61,456 nucleotides of DNA. Source: Stappia stellulata. GTDB lineage: Bacteria > Pseudomonadota > Alphaproteobacteria > Rhizobiales > Stappiaceae. Made by a program: the position numbers and the translations under genes. Below the pieces are notes generated by a model that was not told the origin of the DNA, searched no databases, and saw only the letters and a list, made by a program, of their open reading frames with translations. Shown piece by piece: positions 38,374 to 48,162 of this stretch; the first letter of the stretch is position 1, and each line of letters starts with the position of its first letter. Where the stretch lies: the NCBI RefSeq assembly GCF_020176715.1, contig NZ_JAIVMF010000020.1, forward strand, positions 1 to 61,456, read 5' to 3'.

Positions 38374-38426
38374 ACAGCGGATGCGCCCGGCGGGGCCGCC
38401 CGGATTGGCGAGTTGAGGAGACGGAC

Positions 38427-39059
38427 ATGGAGTGGCTCGGCATCTTCATCGCGGTTTTCGCGATCTTCCTGCCGGCCCTGATGCTTCCGGGACCGGACTT
38501 CATCGCCGTGGTGCGCTCGTCGATGGCACGCGGCACCCGCGCGGGACTGCTGACCACGGCCGGCGTCGCCCTCGGGCTTGGCGTCTATGCAACGCTGTCG
38601 CTGGTCGGGCTCTCCGCGCTTCTGGTCGAGTATCAGTGGCTCGCCATCGTGCTCAGGGTTGCCGGCGGGCTCTATCTCGCCTGGCTCGGCCTCAAGCTGC
38701 TGTTCGCCCGACCCGAAGCGCTGGAGATCGACGCCGCAGACAGCAGCCCACGACGCAATCCGATGCTGTTCGGCTTTCTCGTGACGATGACCAATCCCAA
38801 GGCCATCGTGCTCTTCGCCAGCGTCTTTGCGACCGCCGTGACGGCCGAGACGCCCGCCTGGGTGCTTGTCGCCATGGTCGTGCTTGTCGTGGCGGCGGCG
38901 GCCGTGTGGTACACACTCGTCGCCCTGTTCATGTCCTCGGGCCCCGTGCTTCGCCGCTTCGCCGGCCTGCAGCACTGGATCGAGCGGGTGGCCGGGGCCT
39001 GTTTCATCGCCATCGGCGGCCGCCTGCTGGCGGATGCCCGCACCCCCGTCACCCCCTGA
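38427..39059 (+). CDS. LysE/RhtB-family amino acid exporter
   Basis: The protein has 210 residues and about six membrane segments. The family signature [20 protein letters not shown] near residues 15-34 and [20 protein letters not shown] after it are clear, as is the conserved [20 protein letters not shown] near 112-131. RhtB/LysE members export amino acids such as threonine, homoserine or lysine. Placement directly before the homoserine kinase gene makes export of a homoserine-threonine pathway metabolite plausible, but that is inference. GAGGAGACGGAC precedes the start. Confidence 0.88.
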   Translation: MEWLGIFIAVFAIFLPALMLPGPDFIAVVRSSMARGTRAGLLTTAGVALGLGVYATLSLVGLSALLVEYQWLAIVLRVAGGLYLAWLGLKLLFARPEALEIDAADSSPRRNPMLFGFLVTMTNPKAIVLFASVFATAVTAETPAWVLVAMVVLVVAAAAVWYTLVALFMSSGPVLRRFAGLQHWIERVAGACFIAIGGRLLADARTPVTP

Positions 39060-39117
39060 TCGCTTCGCCCTGGCGACCGCTCCAAACGCAATCCCCACCA
39101 AAAGAAAAAGAACCGAA

Positions 39118-40083
39118 ATGGCAGTTTATACGGATGTGTCCGACGAGGAGCTTGCGGCTTTCCTCGAGGGATATGACATTGGCGGCGTGCTTGCCTGCAA
39201 GGGCATCGCGGAAGGGGTCGAGAACTCCAACTTCCTGCTCCATACCGACGCCGGCTATTTCATCCTCACGCTCTACGAAAAGCGCGTCGACCCGGCGGAT
39301 CTTCCGTTTTTCATCGAGCTGATGCGCCATCTCGCCGACAAGGGCATCTCCTGCCCGACCCCCGTCGCCGCGCGCGACGGCAGGATGCTCGGCCGGCTTG
39401 CCGGCCGGCCGGCGGCGATCATCTCCTTTCTCGACGGCATGTGGGTGCGCCGGCCGAAGCGCGATCATTGCGCAGCACTCGGCGCAGCGCTGGCGAAGTT
39501 TCATCTCGCCGGCAAGGATTTCGCGCTCACCCGCCCCAACACGCTGTCGGTCGACAGCTGGCGGCCACTGCTCGCCGATTCCATCGATCAGGCCGACACG
39601 ATCAGCGCGGGGCTCGCCGCAGAACTCACCGCCGAGCTCGACCATCTGGAAGCGCATTGGCCGCGCGACCTGCCCTCCGGCGTGATCCATGCCGACCTCT
39701 TTCCCGACAACGTCTTCTTCCTCGGCGACCGGCTGTCGGGCCTGATCGACTTCTATTTCGCCTGCAACGACGCCTTCGCCTATGACGTCGCGATCTGTCT
39801 GAATGCCTGGTGTTTCGAGCCGGACATGTCGTTCAACGTGACCAAGGCGCGCGCGCTCCTCAACGCCTATCGCGCGGTGCGGCCCTTCACGCAGGCCGAA
39901 TTCGACGCCCTGCCGCTGCTTGCGCGCGGCGCGGCGCTGCGCTTCCTTTTGACCCGGCTGCACGACTGGCTGCGCGTACCCGAAGGCGCGCTGGTGACGC
40001 CGAAGGATCCGCTGGAATACCTGAAGAAGCTGCGCGTCCACCAGGGGGTCGCCACCGCGACCGACTACGGGCTGAGCGAATGA
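39118..40083 (+). CDS. thrB: Homoserine kinase (ThrB, choline kinase-like fold)
   Basis: This 321-residue enzyme phosphorylates homoserine for threonine synthesis. It belongs to the aminoglycoside phosphotransferase-like ThrB group of alphaproteobacteria. Key segments are [20 protein letters not shown] at the start, [40 protein letters not shown] with the catalytic Asp and Asn, and [20 protein letters not shown] for metal binding. It overlaps rnhA by 4 bp (ATGA), so they are cotranscribed. The matching threonine synthase gene lies about 5.5 kb away on the other strand. Confidence 0.94.
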   Translation: MAVYTDVSDEELAAFLEGYDIGGVLACKGIAEGVENSNFLLHTDAGYFILTLYEKRVDPADLPFFIELMRHLADKGISCPTPVAARDGRMLGRLAGRPAAIISFLDGMWVRRPKRDHCAALGAALAKFHLAGKDFALTRPNTLSVDSWRPLLADSIDQADTISAGLAAELTAELDHLEAHWPRDLPSGVIHADLFPDNVFFLGDRLSGLIDFYFACNDAFAYDVAICLNAWCFEPDMSFNVTKARALLNAYRAVRPFTQAEFDALPLLARGAALRFLLTRLHDWLRVPEGALVTPKDPLEYLKKLRVHQGVATATDYGLSE

Positions 40084-40538
40084 GCGACGTCAGCGATACC
40101 CCGTTGCGCGTGACGATCTACACCGACGGCGCCTGCTCGGGAAATCCCGGACCCGGCGGCTGGGGCGCCTTGATGCGCTTCGGCGCGCACGAGCGCGAAT
40201 TGTGCGGCGGCGCGGGGCAGACCACCAACAACCGCATGGAGCTGACCGCGGCGATCGAGGCGCTGAACGCGCTGAAACGGCCCTGTGCGGTGGATCTTCA
40301 CACCGACAGCACCTATGTGCGCGACGGCATCACCAAGTGGCTGCACAACTGGAAGCGCAACAACTGGAAGACCGCCGACAAGAAGCCGGTGAAGAACGCG
40401 GAACTCTGGCAGGCGCTGGACGAGGCGCGCAAGCGCCACGAGGTCGTCTGGCACTGGGTCAAGGGCCACGCCGGCCATGACGACAACGAACGCGCCGACG
40501 AGCTCGCGCGGCGCGGCATGGCGCCCTTCAAGGGCTGA
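40080..40538 (+). CDS. rnhA: Ribonuclease HI
   Basis: This 152-residue enzyme degrades RNA in RNA-DNA hybrids. The four catalytic carboxylates lie in [53 protein letters not shown] and [14 protein letters not shown]. It overlaps the thrB stop by 4 bp; the thrB-rnhA pairing is common in Hyphomicrobiales. With rnhB at 15.4 kb, both RNase H types are in this window. Confidence 0.96.
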   Translation: MSDVSDTPLRVTIYTDGACSGNPGPGGWGALMRFGAHERELCGGAGQTTNNRMELTAAIEALNALKRPCAVDLHTDSTYVRDGITKWLHNWKRNNWKTADKKPVKNAELWQALDEARKRHEVVWHWVKGHAGHDDNERADELARRGMAPFKG

Positions 40539-40615
40539 CGGCGCGACCATGCGCGGCCGCCGCACAGCCATATGATCGCAAAGACGCGTGAGGGAAGGGT
40601 CGCCGCGCCCGCGCC

Positions 40616-43549
40616 TCAGGCGCTGAGCGCTTCCATTTCCGCCTGAAGCAGTTTCGTCGCCTCGGAGGCCTCCATCGGCTGGCCGTAGAGGAAGCCTTGC
40701 GCGAACTCGCAGCCGAGCTGATGCAGTTCCAGCGAATCCGATTCCGTCTCCGCGCCTTCCGCCACCACCTGCATTCCCAGGTCGTGTCCGAGCGCGATAA
40801 TCGAGCGCAGGATCACGGGCCGCGCGCTGCGGCCGTTCGGCCGCACGAAGGACTGGTCGACCTTGATCGTATCGAAACGGAACCGCTGCAGGTAGCTCAG
40901 CGAGGAATAGCCGGTGCCGAAGTCGTCGAGCGACAGGCCGGCGCCGAGCCCGCGCAGCCGTTCCAGCATGCGCGCGGAATATTCCGGATTGGCCATCACC
41001 ACGGATTCGGTCAGTTCCAGCTTCAGCGTTCCCGGCGCCAGCGCGGAGCGCGACAGCACCTGCTTGACGTCGTTGATCAGCTCATGGCGCAGCAACTGCA
41101 GCGACGACACATTGACGCTGATGAAATGGGGAACCGGAACGCGGAACTTCGACTGCCACTCCGACAGCTGGCGCGCGGAGCGGTCGAGCACGAAGAGCCC
41201 CAGCTCGTTGATCAGGCCCGACTGTTCGGCAATCGGGATGAATTCGGTCGGCGACACCGCCCCGCGGCGCGGATGGTTCCAGCGCGCCAGCACCTCGAAG
41301 CCGGCGATGGAGCGGTCCGCCAGACGCACGATCGGCTGGTAGAAGACCGTGATCCCGTCGGTATTGAGCGCCTTGCGCAGGTCCGCTTCCAGCTCGACCC
41401 GGCTGGCGCCACTCGACTGCAGCGACGGGCGGAACACCTCGACCCGGTCGCCGCCCATGCGCTTGGCATGGTTCATGGCCATGTCGGCCTCGCGCATCAT
41501 CTCCGGCGCGCTGACCTCGCTCTCGTTGCCCTCGTAGATGGCAATGCCGACCGAGGAGGTCAGGAACACCTCCTGATCGCCGAAGGTGATCGGCGAGCGC
41601 ACGGCCCTGCGGATCGCGTCGGCGAAGGCGGCGACGCGGTCGGCCGACTGTTCCGACAGGAGCAGCAGCCCGTAGGTGTCGCCGCTCAGCCGGGCAAGCG
41701 CGTCCTGCGGCTTGAGCTGACGCGAGATGCGCCGCGCCACCGTCAGCAGGATGCTGTCGCCGGCCGACAGGCCGATGGAATCATTGACCTGCTTGAAGCG
41801 GTCGAGGTCGATCATCAGCACGGAAGGGCGCGCCAGACCTTCGGCGCGGGCGCGAGCAAGGGCTGCCTGCAGCCGGTCGAGGAAGAGTTCGCGGTTCGGC
41901 AGGCCCGTCAGATTGTCGTGGACCGCATCATGCAGCAGGCGCTCTTCCGTCACCTTCTGTTCGGTGATGTCGAGCAGCGTGCCGACGCAGCGGATCACCT
42001 CGCCGTCGGAACCGATGATCGGACGCGCCCGCAGGCGGAACCAGCGGTAGTGGCCGTCTTCCGAGCGCAGGCGGAAGGCCTGCGAGATCCGCCCGCGGCG
42101 CTGGTCGATGACCGCGTCCAGCGTGCCGCGGAAGGTGTCGCGGTCCTGGGGGTGCAGCACGTCCAGCCAGTCGCGCGCCGGGCCTTCGAGCAGGCCCTGC
42201 TTGAGGCCGAGCAGTTCTTCCACCTCATTGCCGGTGGAGATGCGGTCGCGGTCGATGTCCCAGTCCCAGATGATGTCGCCGCAACCGGTGAGCGCCAGCG
42301 CCCGCCGCTCCACGTCGGAAATCAGGCCTTGCGCGATGGCACCGCCGGCGAAGGCGTGCTGCATCACCGTGAAGCCGATCAGAAGCACCACCAGCACCAG
42401 CCCGCCGGCCAGCGCCGGCTGGACGATGTCGTTGGCGAGCGCGCCCGTCACCGTCATGCCCGCGCCGACGAGCCAGGACAGGAGCAGCACCCATGTGGGC
42501 ACCAGCATGATCGCCCGGTCGTAGCCCTGCGCCACCAGCGCGACGATGATCGCAAAGCCGAGCACGCCGATGATGCCGAGCGAGATGCGCGCGATGCCGG
42601 CTGCCACCGACGGATCCCAGACGGCGACGCCCAAGAGGCCGAGCACCAGGATCAGCGTCGCCAGCGCCAGATGGCTGTAGCGAATGTGCCAGCGGTTCAG
42701 GTTGAGATAGGCGTAGAGGAAGATGATAAGGCTGGCGGCAAGGGCAACTTCCGCGCAGGCGCGATAAAGCTGCTCGTCGCCCGGCGTGATCTGCAGCACC
42801 TTGTTCCAGAAGCCGAAATCGATGGTCAGATAGGCCAGCACCGACCAGGCGAGCGTGGCGGTGGCCGGGAACATGATGGTTCCCTTGACCACGAAGAGAA
42901 TGGTCAGGAACAGCGCCAGCAGGCCGGAAATGCCGAGGATGATGCCGCGATAGAGCGTATAGGCATTCACCGTGTCCTTGTAGACGTCCGGCTCCCACAG
43001 GCGGATCTGCGGCAGGTTCTCGGTTCTCAGCTCGACGACATAGGTGACGACCGCGCCCGGATCGAGCGTGACCAGAAAGACGTCCGCCTCCTGGCTCGAC
43101 TGGCGTTCCGGGGCGATGCCCTGGCTCGGCGTGATCGAGGCGATACGCGAGGCGCCGAGGTCGGGCCAGATCAACCGCGACCCGACGAGCTGGAAGAACG
43201 GTGCGACGATCAGCCGGTCGATCTGCTCGTCGCCCGGGTTCGACAGCGCGAAGACCGCCCAGCTGGTGTTTTCATCGTCGCGGGAATTCACCTCGATGCG
43301 GCGCACGATCCCGTCGGCGCCGGGCGCCGTGGAGACCTGCAGGCTCGCGCCCGTGCCGGAATAGAGATCGACCGCCGACGTCAGGTCGATCGCATCCGCG
43401 TTGGCGGGCACCTCGACGGCCTCCAGCGCGGCGACCGGAGCCAGAGTGGCGAGCCACGCAGACAGCACGAGGAGGAGGATTTTCAAGAAACGCAACCGTA
43501 TTACCCGCTGAGATTCGGCGTTCACGATGTGGCGGACACATATCGGCAT
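40616..43549 (-). CDS. Membrane sensor with PAS, degenerate GGDEF and EAL domains
   Basis: This protein of about 977 residues has, in order, a signal peptide (LKILLLVLSAWLATLAPVAA), a periplasmic sensory domain, about seven to eight membrane segments (7TMR-DISM-like layout), a PAS domain (GCGDIIWDWDIDRDRISTGN, ending with a PAC motif), a GGDEF domain and an EAL domain. The GGDEF signature is degenerate (LARLSGDTYGLLLL), so cyclase activity is unlikely. The EAL domain keeps its catalytic residues (FEVLARWNHPRRGA, SVNVSSLQLL, LELTES, LDDFGTGYSSLSYLQ, IKVDQSFV, VVAEGAET), suggesting a c-di-GMP phosphodiesterase. The start is uncertain: ATG 43549, ATG 43558 (just after the GNAT stop) or TTG 43495 all precede the signal peptide. 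Confidence 0.88.
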   Translation of the reverse strand: MPICVRHIVNAESQRVIRLRFLKILLLVLSAWLATLAPVAALEAVEVPANADAIDLTSAVDLYSGTGASLQVSTAPGADGIVRRIEVNSRDDENTSWAVFALSNPGDEQIDRLIVAPFFQLVGSRLIWPDLGASRIASITPSQGIAPERQSSQEADVFLVTLDPGAVVTYVVELRTENLPQIRLWEPDVYKDTVNAYTLYRGIILGISGLLALFLTILFVVKGTIMFPATATLAWSVLAYLTIDFGFWNKVLQITPGDEQLYRACAEVALAASLIIFLYAYLNLNRWHIRYSHLALATLILVLGLLGVAVWDPSVAAGIARISLGIIGVLGFAIIVALVAQGYDRAIMLVPTWVLLLSWLVGAGMTVTGALANDIVQPALAGGLVLVVLLIGFTVMQHAFAGGAIAQGLISDVERRALALTGCGDIIWDWDIDRDRISTGNEVEELLGLKQGLLEGPARDWLDVLHPQDRDTFRGTLDAVIDQRRGRISQAFRLRSEDGHYRWFRLRARPIIGSDGEVIRCVGTLLDITEQKVTEERLLHDAVHDNLTGLPNRELFLDRLQAALARARAEGLARPSVLMIDLDRFKQVNDSIGLSAGDSILLTVARRISRQLKPQDALARLSGDTYGLLLLSEQSADRVAAFADAIRRAVRSPITFGDQEVFLTSSVGIAIYEGNESEVSAPEMMREADMAMNHAKRMGGDRVEVFRPSLQSSGASRVELEADLRKALNTDGITVFYQPIVRLADRSIAGFEVLARWNHPRRGAVSPTEFIPIAEQSGLINELGLFVLDRSARQLSEWQSKFRVPVPHFISVNVSSLQLLRHELINDVKQVLSRSALAPGTLKLELTESVVMANPEYSARMLERLRGLGAGLSLDDFGTGYSSLSYLQRFRFDTIKVDQSFVRPNGRSARPVILRSIIALGHDLGMQVVAEGAETESDSLELHQLGCEFAQGFLYGQPMEASEATKLLQAEMEALSA

Positions 43550-43559
43550 CCGTAACATC

Positions 43560-44270
43560 TCACAAGATTTCTTTCTGGCCGCCCGGCCGGCCGGCGGACC
43601 GGTCTGCAGGCTGGCCGTCGGGTCGCATTGCCTGCCCGCGCCACACCGGCGAGAGACGGGCCTGCTCCTCACGACCGTCCACGAGAGGATCGGGATCGCT
43701 GGAAAGACGTGCGAACAGCACATGGTCCTGCCAGTCGCCCGCGATGCGCAGATACCGGCGGGCGAAGCCTTCGACCTGAAATCCGGCCTTTTCAAGGAGA
43801 CGCCGCGATGCCGCATTGTGCGGAAGGCAGGCGGCCTCGATCCTGTGGAGGGCGAGATCGCCGAAGGCGAAGCCGACAAGCGCGCGCACGGCGGCGGTCA
43901 TATAGCCCCGGCCCGCATAGGGCGCGCCCATCCAGTAGCCGAGCACGCAGGTCTGCGCGACGCCCCGGCGCAGGTTCGACAGGGTCGCGCCGCCGACCAG
44001 CGCATCGTCCTCGGCGCGAAAGATGAAGAAGGGATAGGCCCGGTCCTCGCGGATTTCGCGGGAATAGCGGCGCAAGCGACGGCGGTAGGCGGCGCGGGTC
44101 AGCTCGTCGCGCGCCCACATCGGTTCCCAGGGCTGGAGGAAGTCGCGACTTTCCTCGCGCAGCCGCGCCCAGTCGGGGTGATCGTGAGCGGCGGGCGCGC
44201 GCAGCCGCACGCCCTCCCCGGTCAGGATCCGCGCCGCTTCATGCCCCCCGAGACCCCGCAGAAACGACAT
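43560..44270 (-). CDS. GNAT-family (RimJ/RimL-like) N-acetyltransferase
   Basis: The protein has 236 residues. The acetyl-CoA binding region GYWMGAPYAGRGYMTAAVRA and the motif B segment ALHRIEAACLPHNAASRRLL followed by EKAGFQVEGFARRYLRI match ribosomal-protein N-terminal acetyltransferases. The last 40 residues (after LFARLSS) form a non-conserved arginine/glycine-rich tail. It starts 17 bp after the M16 peptidase gene stops, and its own stop lies 1 bp before the first ATG of the EAL gene. The thrC, M16 peptidase, GNAT and EAL genes therefore look like one transcription unit. Confidence 0.88.
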   Translation of the reverse strand: MSFLRGLGGHEAARILTGEGVRLRAPAAHDHPDWARLREESRDFLQPWEPMWARDELTRAAYRRRLRRYSREIREDRAYPFFIFRAEDDALVGGATLSNLRRGVAQTCVLGYWMGAPYAGRGYMTAAVRALVGFAFGDLALHRIEAACLPHNAASRRLLEKAGFQVEGFARRYLRIAGDWQDHVLFARLSSDPDPLVDGREEQARLSPVWRGQAMRPDGQPADRSAGRPGGQKEIL

Positions 44271-44287
44271 GCCGGCCTCCGCTTCGA

Positions 44288-45571
44288 TCAGGCGCCGACG
44301 GCCCGTGCCAGCCGGTGCCCGAGGCTTTGCGCCACGTCATCGGCGCTGAGAACCACACTGGCCGGCCCCACCGTCGACAGGGTCGGCGCCGTGGCGAAGG
44401 TCGCGGCCGCCACCCGCTTGAGGCAATCGAGCGTCACCCTGTCGATGCGCGCCTGAATTTCCTCCAGCGACATGACATGGCCGTGGATCATCAGTTGCCG
44501 GGCGATCTGCCCGGCGCGCGCGGCGGGGCTTTCCAGCGACATCATCAACCCGGCGCGAATCTGTGCCTTGGCGCGGTCGAGATCGTCCTGCGCGATGCCG
44601 TCGGCGGCCCCGGCAAGCTCTTCCATAAGCGCCGGGAACAGGGCGGCCACGTCCTCCTCGCCCGTTGCGGCGTGGATGGCGAAGACGCCGGTATCCTGAA
44701 AAGCCCAGTGGAAAGCGTAGATCGCGTAGCACAACCCGAGGCGCTCGCGGATCTCCTGGAAGAGACGCGACGACATGCCCCCGCCCATGACCGATGCCAG
44801 GACCTGAACCGCGTAATAATCCGGCGCCTTGTAGGGCTGCCCCTCGAAGCCGAGCACCAGTTGGACCTCCATCAGGTCGCGCTCGATGCGTCCGGTGCCG
44901 CCGGTGTAATGGGCCGGCGCAAGCTCCGGCGAGGCCTTGGACGACAGGCCGGAGAACCGGTCGCGGGCAAGCTCGACCAGCGCGTCGTGATCGACCGCAC
45001 CGGCCGCCGCCAGCACCATGTTGTCGGCCCGGTAATGGTCGGCGAGATAGGTGCGAAGATCGTCCGGCGTGAAGCTCATCACCGTTTCGCGGGTGCCGAG
45101 GATCGGGCGCCCGATGGCCTGACGCGCCCAGGCGGTTTCCTGGAACTGGTCGAAGACCTTGTCGTCGGGCGTGTCGTGTGCTGCGCCGAGCTCCTGGAGG
45201 ATGACATGCTTCTCGCGCGCCAGCTCCTCCTCGTCGAAGACGGAGTTCTGCAGGATGTCGGAGATCATGTCGACCGCGAGCGGCACGTCCTCGGCCAGCA
45301 CGCGGGCATGATAGTTGGTGTGCTCGACGCTGGTCGCGGCGTTGAGCTCGCCGCCCACCGCCTCGATTTCCTCGGCGATCCGCCGCGCCGAGCGGGTCGC
45401 CGTGCCCTTGAAGGCCATATGTTCAAGCAGGTGGGTGATGCCGTTCTGCTCCGGCCGTTCGGAGCGCGATCCCGCCTCGACCCAGACCCCCAATGCGGCG
45501 GTCCGCAAGTGGGGCATCGTGTCCGTCACGACCCTCAGGCCGTTTTCGAGCCGGGTCGTGCGTACATTCAT
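44288..45571 (-). CDS. M16-family zinc peptidase (mitochondrial processing peptidase-like)
   Basis: This 427-residue peptidase has the inverted zinc motif HxxEH as ITHLLEHMAFKGTA (H47, E50, H51), with the distal glutamate in the ELNAATSVEHTNYHARVLAE region further on. Length and sequence match bacterial relatives of the mitochondrial processing peptidase beta subunit (PqqL/YmxG/PepR group), cytoplasmic in most cases. It overlaps the thrC stop by 1 bp (TGATG), a coupling common in alphaproteobacteria. Confidence 0.92.
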   Translation of the reverse strand: MNVRTTRLENGLRVVTDTMPHLRTAALGVWVEAGSRSERPEQNGITHLLEHMAFKGTATRSARRIAEEIEAVGGELNAATSVEHTNYHARVLAEDVPLAVDMISDILQNSVFDEEELAREKHVILQELGAAHDTPDDKVFDQFQETAWARQAIGRPILGTRETVMSFTPDDLRTYLADHYRADNMVLAAAGAVDHDALVELARDRFSGLSSKASPELAPAHYTGGTGRIERDLMEVQLVLGFEGQPYKAPDYYAVQVLASVMGGGMSSRLFQEIRERLGLCYAIYAFHWAFQDTGVFAIHAATGEEDVAALFPALMEELAGAADGIAQDDLDRAKAQIRAGLMMSLESPAARAGQIARQLMIHGHVMSLEEIQARIDRVTLDCLKRVAAATFATAPTLSTVGPASVVLSADDVAQSLGHRLARAVGA

Positions 45572-46980
45572 CAGCCAACCTCCAGTCCGACCGCGCGGGC
45601 CGTGGACAGAATATGCGCCTCGACGCTTTCACGCGTCGCATCGAGACGTTCGAAGCGTTCCGGTGCCTGCATCATCGACTGAAGCGCCGGCGGCAGCGCG
45701 GGCCGCACGCCGCAGGCCGCCTCCACCGCATCCGGGAACTTCGCCGGATGGGCGGTCGCCAGCAGCACCATCGGCGCACCGTCGTCCGGACGCTGTTCGG
45801 CGACATGCAGGCCGATCGCGGTATGCGGATCGAGCAGGTAGCCGCTTTGCTGCAGCGTCCGGTCGATGGTCGCGGAAATCTCCGCCTCGCTGGTGCGCCC
45901 GGCATCGAAACGCGTGCGGATCGCCTCCAGCGCCGGCCCGGCGAGGGTGAAACCGCCCGACTGGCCGAGACGGGCCATCAGCCGGCGGATCTCGCCGCCG
46001 TCGCGCCCGTGCACCTCGAACAGAAGCCGCTCGAAATTCGAGGAAATCTGGATGTCCATCGACGGCGCGATGGTCGGCATCACGCCGCGCGTCTCATAGG
46101 CGCCGCTTTCCAGCGTGCGGGTGAGAATGTCGTTGGCATTGGTGGCAATCACGAGCCGCTCGATCGGCAGCCCCATCTTCGCGGCGACGAAGCCCGCGAA
46201 GATATCGCCGAAGTTTCCGGTCGGCACGGTGAAGGACACCGGGCGATGCGGCGCGCCGAGCGCGGCGCCGGCGACGAAGTAATAGACGACCTGGGCGACG
46301 ATGCGCGCCCAGTTGATCGAGTTCACGCCGGCGAGCTGCACCCGGTCGCGGAAGGCGGCGTGGGTGAACATGCCCTTCACGATGGTCTGGCAGTCGTCAA
46401 AGGTGCCAGACAGCGACAGCGTGTGGACGTTGTCTTCCGTCGGCGTGGTCATCTGCCGACGCTGGACGTCGGACACGCGCCCGTCGGGAAACAGGATGAA
46501 GATGTCGGTACGCTCGCGCCCGCGAAAGGCCTCGATGGCGGCGCCGCCGGTGTCGCCCGACGTCGCGCCGACGATGGTGGCGCGCTGGCCGCGTTCGGCA
46601 AGCACATGATCCATCAGCCGCCCGAGCAGCTGCATGGCGACATCCTTGAAGGCAAGCGTCGGACCGTGGAACAGCTCCATCACGAAGCGGTTCGGCGCCA
46701 GCTGCACCAGCGGCGTCACCGCCGGATGGCGGAACTCGGCATAGGCCTCGCGGATCATGCGCGCCAGCGTCGCGCGGTCGATGTCGTCGCCGACGAAGGG
46801 CGCGATCACGGCCTCGGCGACCTCGGCATACGGCTTGCCGGCAAAACCCGCGATGGTCTCGGCGGAGAGCTCCGGCCAGGTTTGCGGCACATAGAGCCCG
46901 CCGTCGGCGGCAAGCCCGGTCAGAAGAACATCTGCAAAGCCCAGCTCAGGGGCCTCGCCCCTCGTACTGACGTATTTCAC
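45571..46980 (-). CDS. thrC: Threonine synthase (GTG start)
   Basis: This 469-residue PLP enzyme converts O-phosphohomoserine to threonine. The PLP lysine is in FHGPTLAFKDVAMQLLGRLM, and the phosphate-binding segments are IVGATSGDTGGAAIEAFRGR and FTVPTGNFGDIFAGFVAAKM. The N-terminus KYVSTRGEAPELGFADVLLT is conserved and is reached only from GTG 46980, with GGAGG 11 nt before it. No ATG is near. It is first in a unit with the M16 peptidase, GNAT and EAL genes. Confidence 0.94.
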   Translation of the reverse strand: MKYVSTRGEAPELGFADVLLTGLAADGGLYVPQTWPELSAETIAGFAGKPYAEVAEAVIAPFVGDDIDRATLARMIREAYAEFRHPAVTPLVQLAPNRFVMELFHGPTLAFKDVAMQLLGRLMDHVLAERGQRATIVGATSGDTGGAAIEAFRGRERTDIFILFPDGRVSDVQRRQMTTPTEDNVHTLSLSGTFDDCQTIVKGMFTHAAFRDRVQLAGVNSINWARIVAQVVYYFVAGAALGAPHRPVSFTVPTGNFGDIFAGFVAAKMGLPIERLVIATNANDILTRTLESGAYETRGVMPTIAPSMDIQISSNFERLLFEVHGRDGGEIRRLMARLGQSGGFTLAGPALEAIRTRFDAGRTSEAEISATIDRTLQQSGYLLDPHTAIGLHVAEQRPDDGAPMVLLATAHPAKFPDAVEAACGVRPALPPALQSMMQAPERFERLDATRESVEAHILSTARAVGLEVG

Positions 46981-47266
46981 GGTGGCGACGTCCTCCAGTT
47001 CGATCGTCCGGGGCGGCCGATGCGCGCCCCGCGCACCGCCCTCCGCCACGGAAGACCGGCCCGCTGTCACCGGGCCTGCCCGGCGCGGTGTGTTGTGATC
47101 CGCAGCCGACGGACGGCGGATCGTCGCATGACGTTTGTTGGTCCCGGATCCCCGGCGTGCATGTGCCCCGGCCCTCTGCGGCCGGGCGACGCCCGTGGGC
47201 AGACCATCGCGCACACTATCGCCCCGACCCGGAACGGGCAAGCGCGTTGGCCGGTGGTTTGAAGGC

Positions 47267-47854
47267 TCAGGCGTGCCCGGCTTCGCTCGACAGCATGCCG
47301 GGGCTGATGCCCAGTTTGGCGAGCGCGCGATCCCATTTGCTGTCGACCGCGTGGTCGAACAGGATCGCGCTGTCGGCCGGCGCGATGATCCAGCCGTTTT
47401 CCTGGATCTCGGTTTCCAGCTGGCCCGCGCCCCAGCCGGCATAGCCGAGCGCCAGCATCGCCTCGCTCGGCCCGCGACCCTCGGCGATGGCGCGCAGGAT
47501 GTCGAGCGTCGCCGTCAGGCAGATGCCGTCCTGGATCAGCATGGTGGAATTGTCGATGACGAAATCCTCGGAGTGCAGGACGAAGCCGCGCCCGGTCTCC
47601 ACCGGTCCGCCGCGATGCACCTGCATGCGCGTCGCCAGCCGCGGCAGCACGATGTCCGCATCCTCGGGGATCAGGTCGAGCTGGCGCAACAGGTCCGGGA
47701 AGGTCAGATTGGCGGCCGGCTGGTTCACGATGATGCCCATCGCGCCGTCAGCCGTATGGGAGCACAGATAGATGACGGCATGCGCAAAGCGCTCGTCCGC
47801 CATCTGCGGCATGGCAATCAGAAGCCGGCCCGTCAGAAAATCACTGTCCGCCAT
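47267..47854 (-). CDS. YqgE/AlgH-family protein (UPF0301)
   Basis: The protein has 195 residues. The conserved pattern [20 protein letters not shown] and [20 protein letters not shown], followed by [16 protein letters not shown] and [20 protein letters not shown], is diagnostic of UPF0301/YqgE. Its biochemical function is unknown; in Pseudomonas AlgH has been linked to alginate regulation. It lies 286 bp upstream of thrC on the same strand and divergent from the DsbD-like gene. That gap holds only short GC-rich hairpins, for example CCCGGCC-N6-GGCCGGG. Confidence 0.9.
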   Translation of the reverse strand: MADSDFLTGRLLIAMPQMADERFAHAVIYLCSHTADGAMGIIVNQPAANLTFPDLLRQLDLIPEDADIVLPRLATRMQVHRGGPVETGRGFVLHSEDFVIDNSTMLIQDGICLTATLDILRAIAEGRGPSEAMLALGYAGWGAGQLETEIQENGWIIAPADSAILFDHAVDSKWDRALAKLGISPGMLSSEAGHA

Positions 47855-48162
47855 GTCGTCCCGCGTCACCTGCTTGCATCTGCAACCCGCATCGATCCGC
47901 CATCGCCCCGCTACAAGCCGACGCGCTTGCGGCCGCACCGGCTCGGGCGCACTTGCGCGGACGCGGATCTTTGCCTGACCCGATTGTACGCCGCCTCCGG
48001 GCGAATGTTAACCGCCTCCTGTTTCTCCGCCGCCTCCCGGTTGATGCCCGGCGCAAGCACCGGCCCGGGCGCACTCACGCGAAATTGGTCGGCGCTACTG
48101 TGGACCGCCCCGGGTTTTTGCGGCAACACTGGATGGCAATGTTCTTGCCAGGGCCACACCTC

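Noticed and set aside
40697-43555. A 952-codon plus-strand frame opposite the EAL protein
   Set aside because: Antisense shadow; the minus-strand frame has complete PAS, GGDEF-like and EAL domains.
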